Shown: positions 53,661-63,079, counted from the stretch's first letter. The stretch: DNA of 64,000 nt from Amphibacillus cookii (GCF_016908375.1 NZ_JAFBDS010000010.1:98811-162810); one strand, 5' to 3'. Notes: a model not told the origin generated them from the letters alone. Numbers and translations: made by a program.

Positions 53661-55432
53661 CGTGGCTTATCAACATCACAATCACGATGTAAAGCTGCAT
53701 AATAGGCAAGTAACTGCATCGGTACAACACTTACTAAAGGTGTTAGTAATGGATGAACATGTGGTAACACAATGTTATCACTGTCTTGTTCCAATCCTTT
53801 CATACTGACAAGGCATGTTTTGGCACCACGGGCTGCAACTTCTTGAACATTGCCTCGAATCGAATAGTTAACGTTCTCTTGAGTTGAAATAGCGATAACT
53901 GGTGTACCCTCTTCAATTAGGGCAATTGTGCCGTGTTTTAATTCACCGCCAGCAAAACCTTCTGCTTGAATATAAGAAATTTCTTTTAACTTAAGCGAAG
54001 CTTCTTGGACAACGAAATAATCAACGCTTCGGCCAATAAAGAAGGCATTTCTTGTGCCTGTGAAGTATTCTTTTGCTAACGTAGCAAATTGCTCTTTTTG
54101 ATCTGTTAAGGATTCCATTACACTTGCAACAATACCAAGCTCTTGTAACGGATCAAAGTCTAATTTAATCCCTTTAGCAGTTGCTGTATCAACTGCTAAA
54201 ATAGTTAGAACAGCGATCTGTGCTGTGTAAGCTTTAGTCGATGCAACGGCAATTTCTGGCCCTGCATACAAATGCAATGTATAATCCGCTTCACGTGAAA
54301 GGGTTGAGCCTGGAACATTCGTTACGGTTATCGATGGATGACCTAATGATTTGATTTTCACTAAAACAGCACGGCTATCGGCTGTTTCTCCACTTTGTGA
54401 AATAAAGATAAACAATGGTTTTTTAGACAGTAATGGCATATTGTAAGAAAACTCACTTGCAATATGCACCTCTACGGGTATATCTGCAAGGTTTTCAATA
54501 ATTTGCTTACCAACTAAGCCAGCATTGTAGCTCGTTCCAGCGGCAATGATATAAATACGATCTGCATCCAGCATCGCCGCCCGTATATCACCATCTACTT
54601 TAATATTATCTTGTTCATCTTGATATTCTTGAATGATTTTGCGCATAACAAATGGCTGTTCATCAATTTCTTTTAACATGAAATGGGCATAGGTGCCTTT
54701 TTCAGTATCTGCTGCGTCAATCTCAGCTTTATATGGCGCACGAACTACTTGTGTGCCATCAAATTTCTGAATTTGCACTTCTTGACGTTTAACCAAAACA
54801 ACTTCTTTATCCTCAATTTCAAGATAAGTGTCGGTTTCTTTTAATGTCGCCATTGCGTCACTTGCAACCAGATTGAATCCCTCACCAAGTCCCACTAATA
54901 AAGGACTTTTGCTTTTAGCGACATAGATTACGTCTTGATCTTTAGCATCTATTAAAGCAATCGCGTATGAGCCTTTTAGCAAGCTCATTGTTTTTCGGAA
55001 AGCAACCAATACGTCATTTGTTTGTTGATAAAACACTTCAATTAATTGTACAACAATTTCAGTATCTGTTTCACTGACAAGTGGAACCCCTGCTAAATAT
55101 TGATCACGTAATTCGTAATAGTTCTCAATCACACCATTGTGAACCAACGTAAAACGTCCTGAAGTGCTTTGATGTGGGTGAGCATTTTCTTCACTCGGTT
55201 CACCATGAGTCGCCCAACGTGTATGACCAATACCCATAGTAGTTTCAATGCTGTTGTCTACTTTATCACGCAATGTCGCAATTCGGCCTTTTACTTTAAA
55301 CAGATGAAGACCTTCTTCGTTTAAAGTTGCAATTCCTGCCGAATCGTATCCACGATATTCTAACTTTTCTAAGCCGTTTAACAAAACATCCTTCGTATCA
55401 TTAGCTCCAATATAACCTACAATTCCACACAT
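53630..55432 (-). CDS. glmS: Glutamine--fructose-6-phosphate aminotransferase (isomerising)
   Basis: 600-aa cytoplasmic enzyme making glucosamine-6-phosphate, the first step to UDP-GlcNAc for cell wall. N-terminal glutaminase (Cys 2 in [27 protein letters not shown] near 70) and two C-terminal SIS domains (near 290-450 and 460-590), ending NLAKSVTVE. The ATG at 55432 with AGGAGG gives the mandatory MCGIVG start. Its 5' UTR carries the glmS ribozyme, and its 3' end is the attTn7 target. Confidence 0.98.
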   Translation of the reverse strand: MCGIVGYIGANDTKDVLLNGLEKLEYRGYDSAGIATLNEEGLHLFKVKGRIATLRDKVDNSIETTMGIGHTRWATHGEPSEENAHPHQSTSGRFTLVHNGVIENYYELRDQYLAGVPLVSETDTEIVVQLIEVFYQQTNDVLVAFRKTMSLLKGSYAIALIDAKDQDVIYVAKSKSPLLVGLGEGFNLVASDAMATLKETDTYLEIEDKEVVLVKRQEVQIQKFDGTQVVRAPYKAEIDAADTEKGTYAHFMLKEIDEQPFVMRKIIQEYQDEQDNIKVDGDIRAAMLDADRIYIIAAGTSYNAGLVGKQIIENLADIPVEVHIASEFSYNMPLLSKKPLFIFISQSGETADSRAVLVKIKSLGHPSITVTNVPGSTLSREADYTLHLYAGPEIAVASTKAYTAQIAVLTILAVDTATAKGIKLDFDPLQELGIVASVMESLTDQKEQFATLAKEYFTGTRNAFFIGRSVDYFVVQEASLKLKEISYIQAEGFAGGELKHGTIALIEEGTPVIAISTQENVNYSIRGNVQEVAARGAKTCLVSMKGLEQDSDNIVLPHVHPLLTPLVSVVPMQLLAYYAALHRDCDVDKPRNLAKSVTVE

Positions 55433-55539
55433 AATTCTGTTTCCTCCTAGTTGAGACCAGGGCAAACCAGAACGAACCTACTAAGAACAGAGGGGCGTTT
55501 GTTTGCCCCCTTTCTCGTTTTATTAGTAAACCTCTTACA

Positions 55540-55692
55540 TGTCTTCTTTGTGCAAAGAGTCGCCTCTTCGTTTTCGAATAACATATAACGGTTGGAGGTT
55601 GTGCAACCGGGAGGTATCCGCCGATCAAATTCGATACTCCTCCTCCTCGTCAACTATTTCTCAAGCGCACGAGAAATAGTCCAGGCGCTTAT
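55540..55692 (-). ncRNA. glmS ribozyme (glucosamine-6-phosphate-responsive)
   Basis: The minus strand shows the conserved core in order: AAGCGCCTGGACT at the cleavage site (near 55690), AGTTGACGAGGAGGAG, TATCGAATTTGATCGGCGGA, TACCTCCCGG, and a 3' stem region GGCGACTCTTTGCACAAAG. It self-cleaves with GlcN6P and lowers glmS mRNA. It lies about 110 bp before the start codon. Confidence 0.96.
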
Positions 55693-55894
55693 ATTCAAAT
55701 AATCGCTCTGCCCACCTTTCCATTCTAAAATAAAGCCACATCTCCTCGACATGGACTTTTTCATTTTAACTGAAATACCACTATCTAGCAATAGTTTTTC
55801 AGTACTAAATTTTCTTGCAAATTATTATATGTTGATCGCTTCACATTTGTGTCAATATTTTAAAAGTAAACACTCCTATGAGTCAGCTATAACT

Positions 55895-55925
55895 GTGGCT
55901 GTCCTTGCCATAGGTTGACAGCCAC
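55895..55925. terminator. Hairpin between glmS leader and the membrane-protein array
   Basis: GTGGCTGTC...GACAGCCAC, a 9-bp perfect stem followed by TTTTT on the plus strand. Probably a bidirectional terminator for the minus-strand array ending at 56071. Confidence 0.7.
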
Positions 55926-56070
55926 TGGTGTTTTTAGGAAAACTAACTGATTGGTTAAACTAGATTTAACAACCTTTAAGTTTGCAGAAAGTGTATTCGT
56001 TCTTTGGTGAATCTGTTAGCTTTTTTCTTATCTTGAGTCCTTTATAATGTCGCCATTAAGTGACTCCGTA

Positions 56071-56628
56071 TTATTCAACTGTTCGATCTAGACCTTCATT
56101 GGGCTGATCAGGTACTTCAATAACTTCAACAACCTCGCCATCTTCATCATATGTCGTTACAATTGCGTTTGAGAGGTCTTCTGTGTCGGAGTAGTAAAGA
56201 AAACTTTTAGTATTGCCAATTTCTCTTATTTCTGCTTCTCGTTTCTCTCCAGTATTCAATGTGACATCAACAGACGTCACATCTTCTTCGATGGAGTTAT
56301 GCATCACTGTATAACGGCTTAATTCAACAAATTGAAGGTTTCCACCAATCTCCTCACTAGTCATGCTTACGGTTTCCCATCCAAATATAGTTTTGCTTAA
56401 TTCAACCACACCTACTTGCCATGCCGATCCCCATGTGTAGATTGCCAAAGCAAAATCATCCTCTACTAGCTCAACCGTACTCACATCACCAAATATCAAT
56501 TCTAATTTATTTATTTCTTCTTCAATCTGTTCAATATCATCTGATCGAAATAACGCAAACATACTAAGACCGCTTATTATGACGATTCCAGCTATTATCA
56601 CTGTTATTTTAAATTGGCGTGACATCAT
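56071..56628 (-). CDS. Membrane-anchored protein, type B of tandem pair 3
   Basis: 185 aa: N-terminal TM (about 6-25), then an external acidic beta-rich domain. About two thirds identical to the B proteins at 58807 and partly at 57363; the last ~40 residues (YYSDTEDLSNAIVTTYDEDG ... PDQPNEGLDRTVE) are nearly identical in all three, down to the DNA. Start set at 56628 to match the MSRxFKIT start of its paralogue. Function unknown; as the second gene in each pair it could be an immunity or accessory protein. Confidence 0.75.
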   Translation of the reverse strand: MMSRQFKITVIIAGIVIISGLSMFALFRSDDIEQIEEEINKLELIFGDVSTVELVEDDFALAIYTWGSAWQVGVVELSKTIFGWETVSMTSEEIGGNLQFVELSRYTVMHNSIEEDVTSVDVTLNTGEKREAEIREIGNTKSFLYYSDTEDLSNAIVTTYDEDGEVVEVIEVPDQPNEGLDRTVE

Positions 56629-56664
56629 TCTATATCCTTTCACTTTTAGCTTAAAATCCACTGG

Positions 56665-57147
56665 TTAATCCTCAAAGTTGGCTTCTTCCAGTAACTCGGT
56701 TACATTATCTGATCTGCTATTATCTCCAATAAACGCCATCACCTCTCGTGGATGGACCATCACTTCTTGTTCGCTGTATTCTTTAGAGGAGTAATAATCT
56801 CTATACGCTTCAATATCTTCTTCTAGCATACGCACAGCTTCTTCCCATTTATTTTCTTTTATCAATGCTTCTGGATATTCAATATAGGGCAACAACTCAG
56901 CAAGAACTTTCCACCTTTCTACGCGGTACTGCGTGTATGAAGTTGGATAATATCTCACTTTAACAGGATCATTCGTACTATAATAGTAGCTTCCTAACTT
57001 AAATGTCTCCGATACATTGGCGTAATATCGAATTTGTCTTATTCGATCATATTCTTTCTCTTGGACTTGATGATAATAGCTTTTAATTAGACTGCCTACA
57101 ACGATAACTCCGATAGCGATACCTAACACTATGACTTTTTTCTTCAT
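56665..57147 (-). CDS. Membrane-anchored protein, type A of tandem pair 3
   Basis: 160 aa: N-terminal TM (about 5-20), then a soluble external domain with YYYSTNDPVKVRYYPTSYTQ and the block VERWKVLAELLPYIEYPEAL followed by WEEAVRML. This RWxx-YPxxxI-W domain is shared with the A proteins at 57954 and 59409, the protein at 62558 and the C-terminus of the effector-like protein at 59895. No enzyme motif is seen. Confidence 0.75.
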   Translation of the reverse strand: MKKKVIVLGIAIGVIVVGSLIKSYYHQVQEKEYDRIRQIRYYANVSETFKLGSYYYSTNDPVKVRYYPTSYTQYRVERWKVLAELLPYIEYPEALIKENKWEEAVRMLEEDIEAYRDYYSSKEYSEQEVMVHPREVMAFIGDNSRSDNVTELLEEANFED

Positions 57148-57226
57148 AGGTCACCTCTTTCTCTATAAAGCTGACATCCACGGTTCGTTAATATAATCAA
57201 ATAATACATGCATTCACAATTTCTTA

Positions 57227-57357
57227 TTATAAGACACGTCTAGGTGAATTTTATATATGACATAAGTTGGGTCTTTCCACCTTTATAACAAAACTAGATA
57301 TTTAGTCCTGTTTGGAATTTAAAAAACTTAGCGCCTAATATGTAGGTGCTAAGCCTC
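57227..57357 (-). repeat. Duplicated intergenic unit with terminator, copy 2
   Basis: Shares its sequence order (TATAAGACACG, TATATGACATAAGTTGGGTC, TTTAGTCCT, then a stem CTTAGCGCCTAA...TAGGTGCTAAG at 57327-57353) with 58671-58799. It separates pairs 2 and 3 and terminates the transcript after B2. Confidence 0.82.
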
Positions 57358-57362
57358 TATCC

Positions 57363-57935
57363 TTATTCAACTGTTCGATCTAGACCTTCATTGGGCTGAT
57401 CAGGTACTTCAATAACTTCAACAACCTCGCCATCTTTATCATATGTCGTTACAATTGCGTTTGAGAGGTCTTCTGTGTCGGAGTAGTAGAGCCAGTTTCT
57501 GAAACTTATTTCTCCTTTCTTCGTATCTCCTTCTTTGATTAATATTTGAGCGGAATCAATAACACCATTTTCCAACTCCACACTCACGTCTTGTACACTT
57601 GGATCAGCCCAAGTTTGAATAACAGAAAAGTGATTTAACTCTACAAACTGAACATCACCACTTAAAAATTCAGATGTTGCTCTAGAAATATCCCAACCAA
57701 ATAACGTTTTATCTAATTCAGCTACGCCGATATGACCGATCCCAGACCATAAAAAGATAGCTAGAGCATGATCATTATCAACAAATTCAATCGGACCTAC
57801 ATCTGTAAGCGGAAGATTCATAGCATTTATTTCTTCCACAATCTTTTGTTGATCATCTCTTTTAAATAAAACGGCCAAAATTATACTGATCACTATGATT
57901 ATACCAACTATCAACACCGCTATTTTTTTACGCAA
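57363..57935 (-). CDS. Membrane-anchored protein, type B of tandem pair 2
   Basis: 190 aa: TTG start, TM at about 4-23, external domain with DVGPIEFVDNDHALAIFLWS and the common C-terminus PDQPNEGLDRTVE. The middle is the most diverged among the three B proteins (for example SGDVQFVELNHFSVIQTW), whereas the last ~40 codons are almost identical, indicating gene conversion or recent module exchange. Confidence 0.75.
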   Translation of the reverse strand: MRKKIAVLIVGIIIVISIILAVLFKRDDQQKIVEEINAMNLPLTDVGPIEFVDNDHALAIFLWSGIGHIGVAELDKTLFGWDISRATSEFLSGDVQFVELNHFSVIQTWADPSVQDVSVELENGVIDSAQILIKEGDTKKGEISFRNWLYYSDTEDLSNAIVTTYDKDGEVVEVIEVPDQPNEGLDRTVE

Positions 57936-57953
57936 TATTTTCTCACCTTCTCT

Positions 57954-58454
57954 TTAATCATAATCAATACCCGCTTCATCTAAAGCCCTTAATAAATTGT
58001 CTGACCATCTGGAATTCCTCACAATAAAACTCCAAATAGCATCAGGGCGGATCAGGGATTCTTGTTCAATTTTAGACTTTGAATCATAGTAAGTTCGATA
58101 GTGTTCAATATTCCTTTCTAAGTTATCAGATACTTCAATCCAAGCATTTTCTTTGATTAACTCTTCCGGATACTCAATTATTGGCAATATTTCTGTTACC
58201 ATTTTCCACCTATCTAGTTTCCATTGTGTTCGAGATGTCGGAAACATTTCAACTTGAATCGGATTATCTAACTCATAGTAATAAATCCCTAAAGTGAAGT
58301 TTTGTGCTAAATAAGCATAGTTACTTAACGTTCTATTAAGTTCTTTTTGTTTCTGTTGCTTCTCTTCAAAGTAATTATTTATAGGAATAATGGATATCAT
58401 TACCATAACAGCAATTAAAATAATCGAAACTATTAGAATCCGCTTTTTACTCAT
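57954..58454 (-). CDS. Membrane-anchored protein, type A of tandem pair 2
   Basis: 166 aa with N-terminal TM (about 5-24) and the shared domain: YYYELDNPIQVEMFPTSRTQ, LDRWKMVTEILPIIEYPEEL, WIEVSDNLERN. The ATG at 58454 has GAGGTGATG upstream. It begins 16 bp after the remnant of an effector C-terminus. Confidence 0.75.
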   Translation of the reverse strand: MSKKRILIVSIILIAVMVMISIIPINNYFEEKQQKQKELNRTLSNYAYLAQNFTLGIYYYELDNPIQVEMFPTSRTQWKLDRWKMVTEILPIIEYPEELIKENAWIEVSDNLERNIEHYRTYYDSKSKIEQESLIRPDAIWSFIVRNSRWSDNLLRALDEAGIDYD

Positions 58455-58469
58455 ATACATCACCTCGTC

Positions 58470-58572
58470 TTATTCGATTTCAGTTGCCACGTCTTCAACT
58501 GTTTTTCCGCTCTCTAAATCACCTTTTATAAGATACTCAAGTAATCCCTCATATTCTATAAAAGATACCTTC
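58470..58572 (-). pseudogene. Orphan C-terminal tip of an effector-like protein
   Basis: 33 codons ending in TAA: SFIEYEGLLEYLIKGDLESG followed by KTVEDVATEIE. This aligns with the end of the protein at 59895 (ENALLTYIIDDKLNGDMTLE, QIVAENKK). No start is present; its upstream part is replaced by a dispersed repeat. The position directly before pair 2 suggests that each A-B pair once followed its own effector. Confidence 0.65.
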
Positions 58573-58652
58573 AATTAGCTGACATTTTCGTTATTCTTCC
58601 TCTGATTTGTCGTTAATGAATCAGGTCATTAGCGGCCGTTATTTAGGATAAA
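58563..58652 (+). repeat. Dispersed intergenic repeat, copy 7 (degraded)
   Basis: GATACCTTCAATTAGCTGACATTTTCGTT, TTAATGAATCAGGTCATTAGCGGCCGTTATTTAGGATAAA follow the order of copies 2 and 3 with gaps. Confidence 0.65.
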
Positions 58653-58670
58653 TGCACTTGCATCTTCTCA

Positions 58671-58799
58671 TTATAAGACACGGCTAGTTAAAAATTATAT
58701 ATGACATAAGTTGGGTCTTTTTACCTTTATCAAAAAACTGAATCTTTAGTCCTATTTGCGATTGAAAAAGCTTAGCACCTAATAGATAAGTGCTAAGCT
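58671..58799 (-). repeat. Duplicated intergenic unit with terminator, copy 1
   Basis: Homologous to 57227-57357; ends in the stem GCTTAGCACCTAA...TAAGTGCTAAGC (58770-58799) just after the B1 stop. Confidence 0.82.
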
Positions 58800-58806
58800 A
58801 GTATCA

Positions 58807-59370
58807 TTATTCAACTGTTCGATCTAGACCTTCGTTGGGCTGATCAGGCACTTCAATAACTTCAACAACCTCACCATCTTTATCATATGCTGTAACAGTT
58901 GCGCTTGAGAGATCTTCTGTGTCGGAGTAGTAAAGCCAGCGTCTAGCTAATCCTTTATTCTCCTCTTTAATATGCGCATCTCGCTTCTCTCCATTATTTA
59001 ATGTGACATCAACAGAAGTCACATTTTTATCAACAGGCTTATGCATTACGCTATAACGACTTAATTCAACAAATTGAAGACCTCCCCCTGTCTCTTCACT
59101 AGTCATCCTTACAATTTCCCAACCAAATGACGTCTTTTGTAATTCTGCCACACCTACCTGAAGTATCCACGCCCATGAATAGAATGCCAAGGCATAATCA
59201 TCTTCTACAAGCTCAACCGTACTTACTTTCCCATACGGCAACTGTAAAGTATTGATCTCTTCTTCAATTTGTTCAACATTATCTGATCGCAATAACGTAA
59301 GCATAATAAAACCAGTTAATATTAGTGCGATTCCTATCATTATCGCTGTTATTTTAAATTTCCGTGACAT
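58807..59370 (-). CDS. Membrane-anchored protein, type B of tandem pair 1
   Basis: 187 aa: MSRKFKIT start, TM (about 7-25), external domain with VSTVELVEDDYALAFYSW and LQVGVAELQKTSFGWEIVRM, then the common C-terminus. Very close to the B3 protein throughout. Starts 38 bp after A1; the same spacing is kept in pair 3. Confidence 0.75.
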   Translation of the reverse strand: MSRKFKITAIMIGIALILTGFIMLTLLRSDNVEQIEEEINTLQLPYGKVSTVELVEDDYALAFYSWAWILQVGVAELQKTSFGWEIVRMTSEETGGGLQFVELSRYSVMHKPVDKNVTSVDVTLNNGEKRDAHIKEENKGLARRWLYYSDTEDLSSATVTAYDKDGEVVEVIEVPDQPNEGLDRTVE

Positions 59371-59408
59371 GATTCTGTATCCCCTCGCTTTCAGCTTAAA
59401 ATCGCTGT

Positions 59409-59891
59409 TTAATCCTCAAAATTCACTTCTTCTAGCAGCTCGGTTAAATTATCTGATCTTCTATTACGCCTAATAAATACCGTCACTTCCTGTGGTTGAA
59501 CCATTATTTCTTGTTCGCTCTCTTCTTTAGAGTAGTAGTAAGTGCTATATGCTTCAATATTTTCTTCAAGCATATGCACAGCTTCTACCCACTCATTTTC
59601 TTTTATCAATGCTTCCGGATATTCGATATAAGGTAGCAATTCAGCGAGGATTTTCCATCTTTCTACATGAGCTTGTGTGAATCGACTAGGAAAATACGCA
59701 ACTTCAATCGGGTCATTTGTACTATAGTAGTAACTTCCTAACACAAATGCTTCCGCGATATCAGCGTGAGATAGAATTTGTCTTATACGCTCATCCTCTT
59801 TTTTCTGGACTTGATGATAATAAATTGTAATTAGGCTGCCTACTACGATAATTCCGATAACGATACTTAACACTTTTACTCTTTTTTTCAT
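59409..59891 (-). CDS. Membrane-anchored protein, type A of tandem pair 1
   Basis: 160 aa: basic start MKKRVKVLS, TM (about 6-22), external domain with YYYSTNDPIEVAYFPSRFTQ, VERWKILAELLPYIEYPEAL, WVEAVHMLEENIEAY. It begins 3 bp after the stop of the effector-like gene, so it is in the same operon. GAGAGGTGACC lies before the ATG. Confidence 0.77.
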   Translation of the reverse strand: MKKRVKVLSIVIGIIVVGSLITIYYHQVQKKEDERIRQILSHADIAEAFVLGSYYYSTNDPIEVAYFPSRFTQAHVERWKILAELLPYIEYPEALIKENEWVEAVHMLEENIEAYSTYYYSKEESEQEIMVQPQEVTVFIRRNRRSDNLTELLEEVNFED

Positions 59892-59894
59892 AGG

Positions 59895-61343
59895 TCACCT
59901 CTCTTTCTTATTTTCTGCAACAATTTGCTCTAATGTCATATCGCCATTCAACTTGTCATCGATTATATATGTCAGTAATGCATTCTCATTATTATCTGTA
60001 TAATTATCCCTTAAATATGAATAAACATCTGCTATATCGTTCCAATCTCGTTTATCAATCGCCTCTTTCGGATAAGGAATATTAGGATTTAACCGATGAA
60101 CCTCTTCCCATCTTTTTAATAGGTCATAAGTATCGTCTGTAGATATAAATTGATAGTGACTATCAGGGGATGAGTGCTTATCAACAGTTAACAGCTCTAA
60201 CTCAAGCTCCGACGTAATGCTCTGTAAATTACTAGTCGTTATCTGATTTTCCAGCTCTTTTTTCCCTCCAAGGTAATCACCGAGTGTGAATAACGCGTCA
60301 ACGCTATAGCCGACTGCCTCATGAGATTGGCTAGCTGATTCAGTTAAAATTGTTTTAGCTAATTCCTTTGTCCAGAAGTCTTTAGTATAGCTACTATATT
60401 GTTCACGCAGCTCTGCATTTTCTTCCCTATTAAGTTGATTAGCTACATTTGGCGAATTATATATTTTAACTAAAAAATGCTCTGGTAACACATAAAAATA
60501 TAATGATACATCATCAATATCATCGAGATTTAGTTCCGCTGTGTTGATAGTTGCTAAGATTTGATAGTTATCAGGGCTAGTTGTTCGCCTACTTGACAAC
60601 TCTATAGTCAATCTTAACTGCTCTACATCAGTTTCTCCTGTAAACGTTATCGCTTCATCTCTATAGCCTTTAAACCCTAATAAAATAGCTAAATAGCCCT
60701 GCAATAGTTTATGCTCTTGATCAGGGGTATCATCATTGGTGAAAATATAAGCTTGCACAGTCGCAATATGGCGATCAAATGCTTCTTCAGATTGCAGGAG
60801 TTCACTAAGATAAACTTCTACTTCATTAAATCTGCCTTCTCCAATCAACGTTGAGATCTCTTCTAATTGTTCTACCGTCTCGTCCGTTAAGATCTCTGCT
60901 TGGATAAAATGATATAGCATTTCTCTTTCAGCAGGGGTTAACACTTGATCAGTCATCATTTTCTGCATCAGGTTGTCAAATAGTTTCTGATCTTTAAACA
61001 TCGCTTGATAGAGATTGTTAACATTCAATTTTTCAAGATTTGCTCCACCTGATCCGAGTTCATCTAAAAACGTATCAATCGTCGAACCTAAGACAGACAG
61101 GTCTTGAGTTACTTTGTTAAATCCTGTAGATGCATTTTGGTCTGCACTAACAATGCCGTTCCAAAAATTTGCAACAGCCTGTTTTTCTTCAATCGCTTCT
61201 GTAATCTCATTGTCATTTATTTTGAAAACTTCATTAGAAATTTTCGAAAATAGTGTTTGATTTTCATTCCACTCTTCTACCACATTTGTATATTCATCAA
61301 TACGCCGGTTTAATTCATCGCGATCGGCACTATAATTGCCCAT
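59895..61343 (-). CDS. Candidate T7SS-type secreted effector, 482 aa
   Basis: No signal peptide or TM. The N-terminal ~130 residues are helical (DELNRRIDEYTNVVEEWNEN ... VTQDLSVLGSTIDTFLDELG), as in LXG-type proteins, though a strict LXG motif is not seen. A long helical middle follows, then a mixed region, and a C-terminal domain (about 390-482, DDTYDLLKRWEEVHRLNPNI, YPKEAIDKRDWNDI) homologous to the three A proteins and to the protein at 62558. It is encoded after three small helical proteins like those preceding LXG toxins. No toxin active site is recognised, so effector status is an inference. Confidence 0.6.
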   Translation of the reverse strand: MGNYSADRDELNRRIDEYTNVVEEWNENQTLFSKISNEVFKINDNEITEAIEEKQAVANFWNGIVSADQNASTGFNKVTQDLSVLGSTIDTFLDELGSGGANLEKLNVNNLYQAMFKDQKLFDNLMQKMMTDQVLTPAEREMLYHFIQAEILTDETVEQLEEISTLIGEGRFNEVEVYLSELLQSEEAFDRHIATVQAYIFTNDDTPDQEHKLLQGYLAILLGFKGYRDEAITFTGETDVEQLRLTIELSSRRTTSPDNYQILATINTAELNLDDIDDVSLYFYVLPEHFLVKIYNSPNVANQLNREENAELREQYSSYTKDFWTKELAKTILTESASQSHEAVGYSVDALFTLGDYLGGKKELENQITTSNLQSITSELELELLTVDKHSSPDSHYQFISTDDTYDLLKRWEEVHRLNPNIPYPKEAIDKRDWNDIADVYSYLRDNYTDNNENALLTYIIDDKLNGDMTLEQIVAENKKER

Positions 61344-61362
61344 GTAAGATGCTCCTTCTTCA

Positions 61363-61875
61363 TTATAATGTTCGTATCGTTTGTCTGGCTACCGTAATTT
61401 CATATTTCAAACGTTGAATGTTGGCTTGATTCGTTGAAAGCAACTGATTTAAGTGTAGTTGTTTGGCTTGCCTTTCTTCAATACGCTCTTCTATTTGGTT
61501 GGCTTTTCGATCCATGTCATTTACAGCAGCTTTCATCCGGATGATGGCTCTTTCTTGTGTATTGCGTACTTCCATAATACTTTCTTGAATTCTGTTCAAT
61601 ACTTTACTTTCAAGTAGACCAGCTTCAACCAGTTGAATTCGCCCCATCGGGGAGCCTTCTCCTTCTGTTAACGCTTCTAACTCGATCAATTTACTATCCA
61701 TCTCTTTTCTACGCTCAAGAATGTCTTCAAGTTGTTTTTCTAATTCATATATGGATTGACCATAATCGTCGATTTGATTGCGATATGTTACATTTTGGGT
61801 CAATAGCCACGACACAGTGGCGTCATTGCGCAAAATTTCTTGGTTTAAGCGCATGATGCGTGCTTGGTTACTCAA
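61363..61875 (-). CDS. Coiled-coil accessory protein (YwqH/DUF5082-like position)
   Basis: 170 aa, almost entirely heptad-like (QNVTYRNQIDDYGQSIYELE, ILERRKEMDSKLIELEALTE, NQIEERIEERQAKQLHLNQL). TTG start with GGAGGAAG upstream. In LXG loci such a small helical partner (YwqH type) helps present the effector to the secretion machine. Assignment is by size, composition and order only. Confidence 0.6.
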   Translation of the reverse strand: MSNQARIMRLNQEILRNDATVSWLLTQNVTYRNQIDDYGQSIYELEKQLEDILERRKEMDSKLIELEALTEGEGSPMGRIQLVEAGLLESKVLNRIQESIMEVRNTQERAIIRMKAAVNDMDRKANQIEERIEERQAKQLHLNQLLSTNQANIQRLKYEITVARQTIRTL

Positions 61876-61913
61876 CAGCTTCTTCCTCCTTATCTTATTT
61901 ACTGCTCATTTAA

Positions 61914-62231
61914 TCACTGATTATGATAGTATTCGACTGTTGTTTTAAATTGTCGACTAAGCTCTTCATCTTTCTCTTCAAATTGGTCAATCGCGTAGTA
62001 TAACGTCTCTAATACTTCGACCATTAATCGCTGGTTTTTACCTATGGTTTGTAATAACTTTTCCTGCATCGTTTGATGCGCTTTTGATGCTTCACCTTTC
62101 CAGTCACTAAGTGCCTCCCCAGCCCCTTTGATTTCTGTGATTACTTGCATCATCTCATCATTTGCGATTGATTGTGGTTTTTTTAGTAAGCTTTCGACAA
62201 GATTAGGGTCAACTTTTATTTGTAATGACAT
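61914..62231 (-). CDS. WXG100-like small helical protein (YwqI-like position)
   Basis: 105 aa forming a helical hairpin with the turn motif D-W-K-G near residue 43 (ALSDWKGEASKAHQTMQEKL), matching the WXG100/ESAT-6 layout. Such proteins pair with LXG effectors for type VII secretion. Overlaps nothing; 18 bp after the next upstream small helical gene. Confidence 0.72.
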   Translation of the reverse strand: MSLQIKVDPNLVESLLKKPQSIANDEMMQVITEIKGAGEALSDWKGEASKAHQTMQEKLLQTIGKNQRLMVEVLETLYYAIDQFEEKDEELSRQFKTTVEYYHNQ

Positions 62232-62249
62232 TGTATCTTCCTCTTTTTT

Positions 62250-62561
62250 TTATTGGTCAACTTCTTCTAGTTCTGTTTTAAAAGTAGTTAAAATCTGGCT
62301 TATGTCCTCAAAGCTTTCGCTATAACTAATTTCCAAATAGTTTTTTAACAACGTAGCGAAGGAAGAGAACTGCTCAGCAGCTTTACCTGTAAATACATCT
62401 TCTTCAATTAAGAGCTCAAGTGGTCTATAAAATTCATCTAACATCGTGTTCATTTCATTTTGAAGCTTCTTATAATGCGTTGCGAGAGTTTCCAATTGCT
62501 CATCACTAGTTTTGATTTTTCCGGGTCCTTCTAATGGGTACTTTATGCCTTTATTACTCAT
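62250..62561 (-). CDS. Second WXG100-like small helical protein
   Basis: 103 aa with helix-turn-helix hairpin; the turn has F-T-G (EEDVFTGKAAEQFSSFATLL) in place of W-x-G. Its ATG overlaps the stop of the protein at 62558 by 4 bp, so it is coupled. A partner or substrate of a type VII system is likely. No essC/yukAB machinery gene lies in this window. Confidence 0.65.
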   Translation of the reverse strand: MSNKGIKYPLEGPGKIKTSDEQLETLATHYKKLQNEMNTMLDEFYRPLELLIEEDVFTGKAAEQFSSFATLLKNYLEISYSESFEDISQILTTFKTELEEVDQ

Positions 62562-63079
62562 TTGATCCCATTCTCTCTTAGTACTGACAAGACTAACTCA
62601 TTGTCTGTATCGTTATTAATATAATTTTTCAGCACAAAACCGCGTAACAATATCCCCTCTTCTTCAACACCTGCAAACATTTCCTCTTCAATTGCACGAA
62701 GCTCAGCTGATTGATTTTGGAAAATTTGAACTACAGCTAACCAATCGCCTTGATCAATCTCATCTTCAGGGTATGCAATCGTTGGGTAGGCAGTAGCAAC
62801 AGCCTCCCATCGTTCTAGCATCGCAAGCGTCTGGTCTGTCGCAATCAGTTCTACATCGACAGGTGACTGTTCTCTATGATAAACACTGTCCATATGAAGT
62901 AGCATCTCGGCACTACGATAGGGGAATAACTCCCTCGTTGTTTGCATGTCAAGCTGTTCTTGTGCTTCCATTTCTTTTATGGTATTTTGTCGCTCAATCA
63001 TTAAATAGACCCGAATCGAAGTTAAAATAATAAAGAAAACAATTGTTATTTTTAAGTACCGTTTCGTTTCATCTTTCAT
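62558..63079 (-). CDS. Membrane-anchored protein with the RW-YP-W domain, first gene of the locus
   Basis: 173 aa: basic start MKDETKRYLK, TM (about 10-27), then an external domain with SVYHREQSPVDVELIATDQT, LERWEAVATAYPTIAYPEDE and WLAVVQIFQNQ, homologous to the A proteins and to the effector C-terminus; it ends NDTDNELVLSVLRENG like the effector tip. The ATG at 63079 is preferred, with GGGAGG upstream; 14 more upstream codons are open without a signal. Confidence 0.72.
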   Translation of the reverse strand: MKDETKRYLKITIVFFIILTSIRVYLMIERQNTIKEMEAQEQLDMQTTRELFPYRSAEMLLHMDSVYHREQSPVDVELIATDQTLAMLERWEAVATAYPTIAYPEDEIDQGDWLAVVQIFQNQSAELRAIEEEMFAGVEEEGILLRGFVLKNYINNDTDNELVLSVLRENGIK

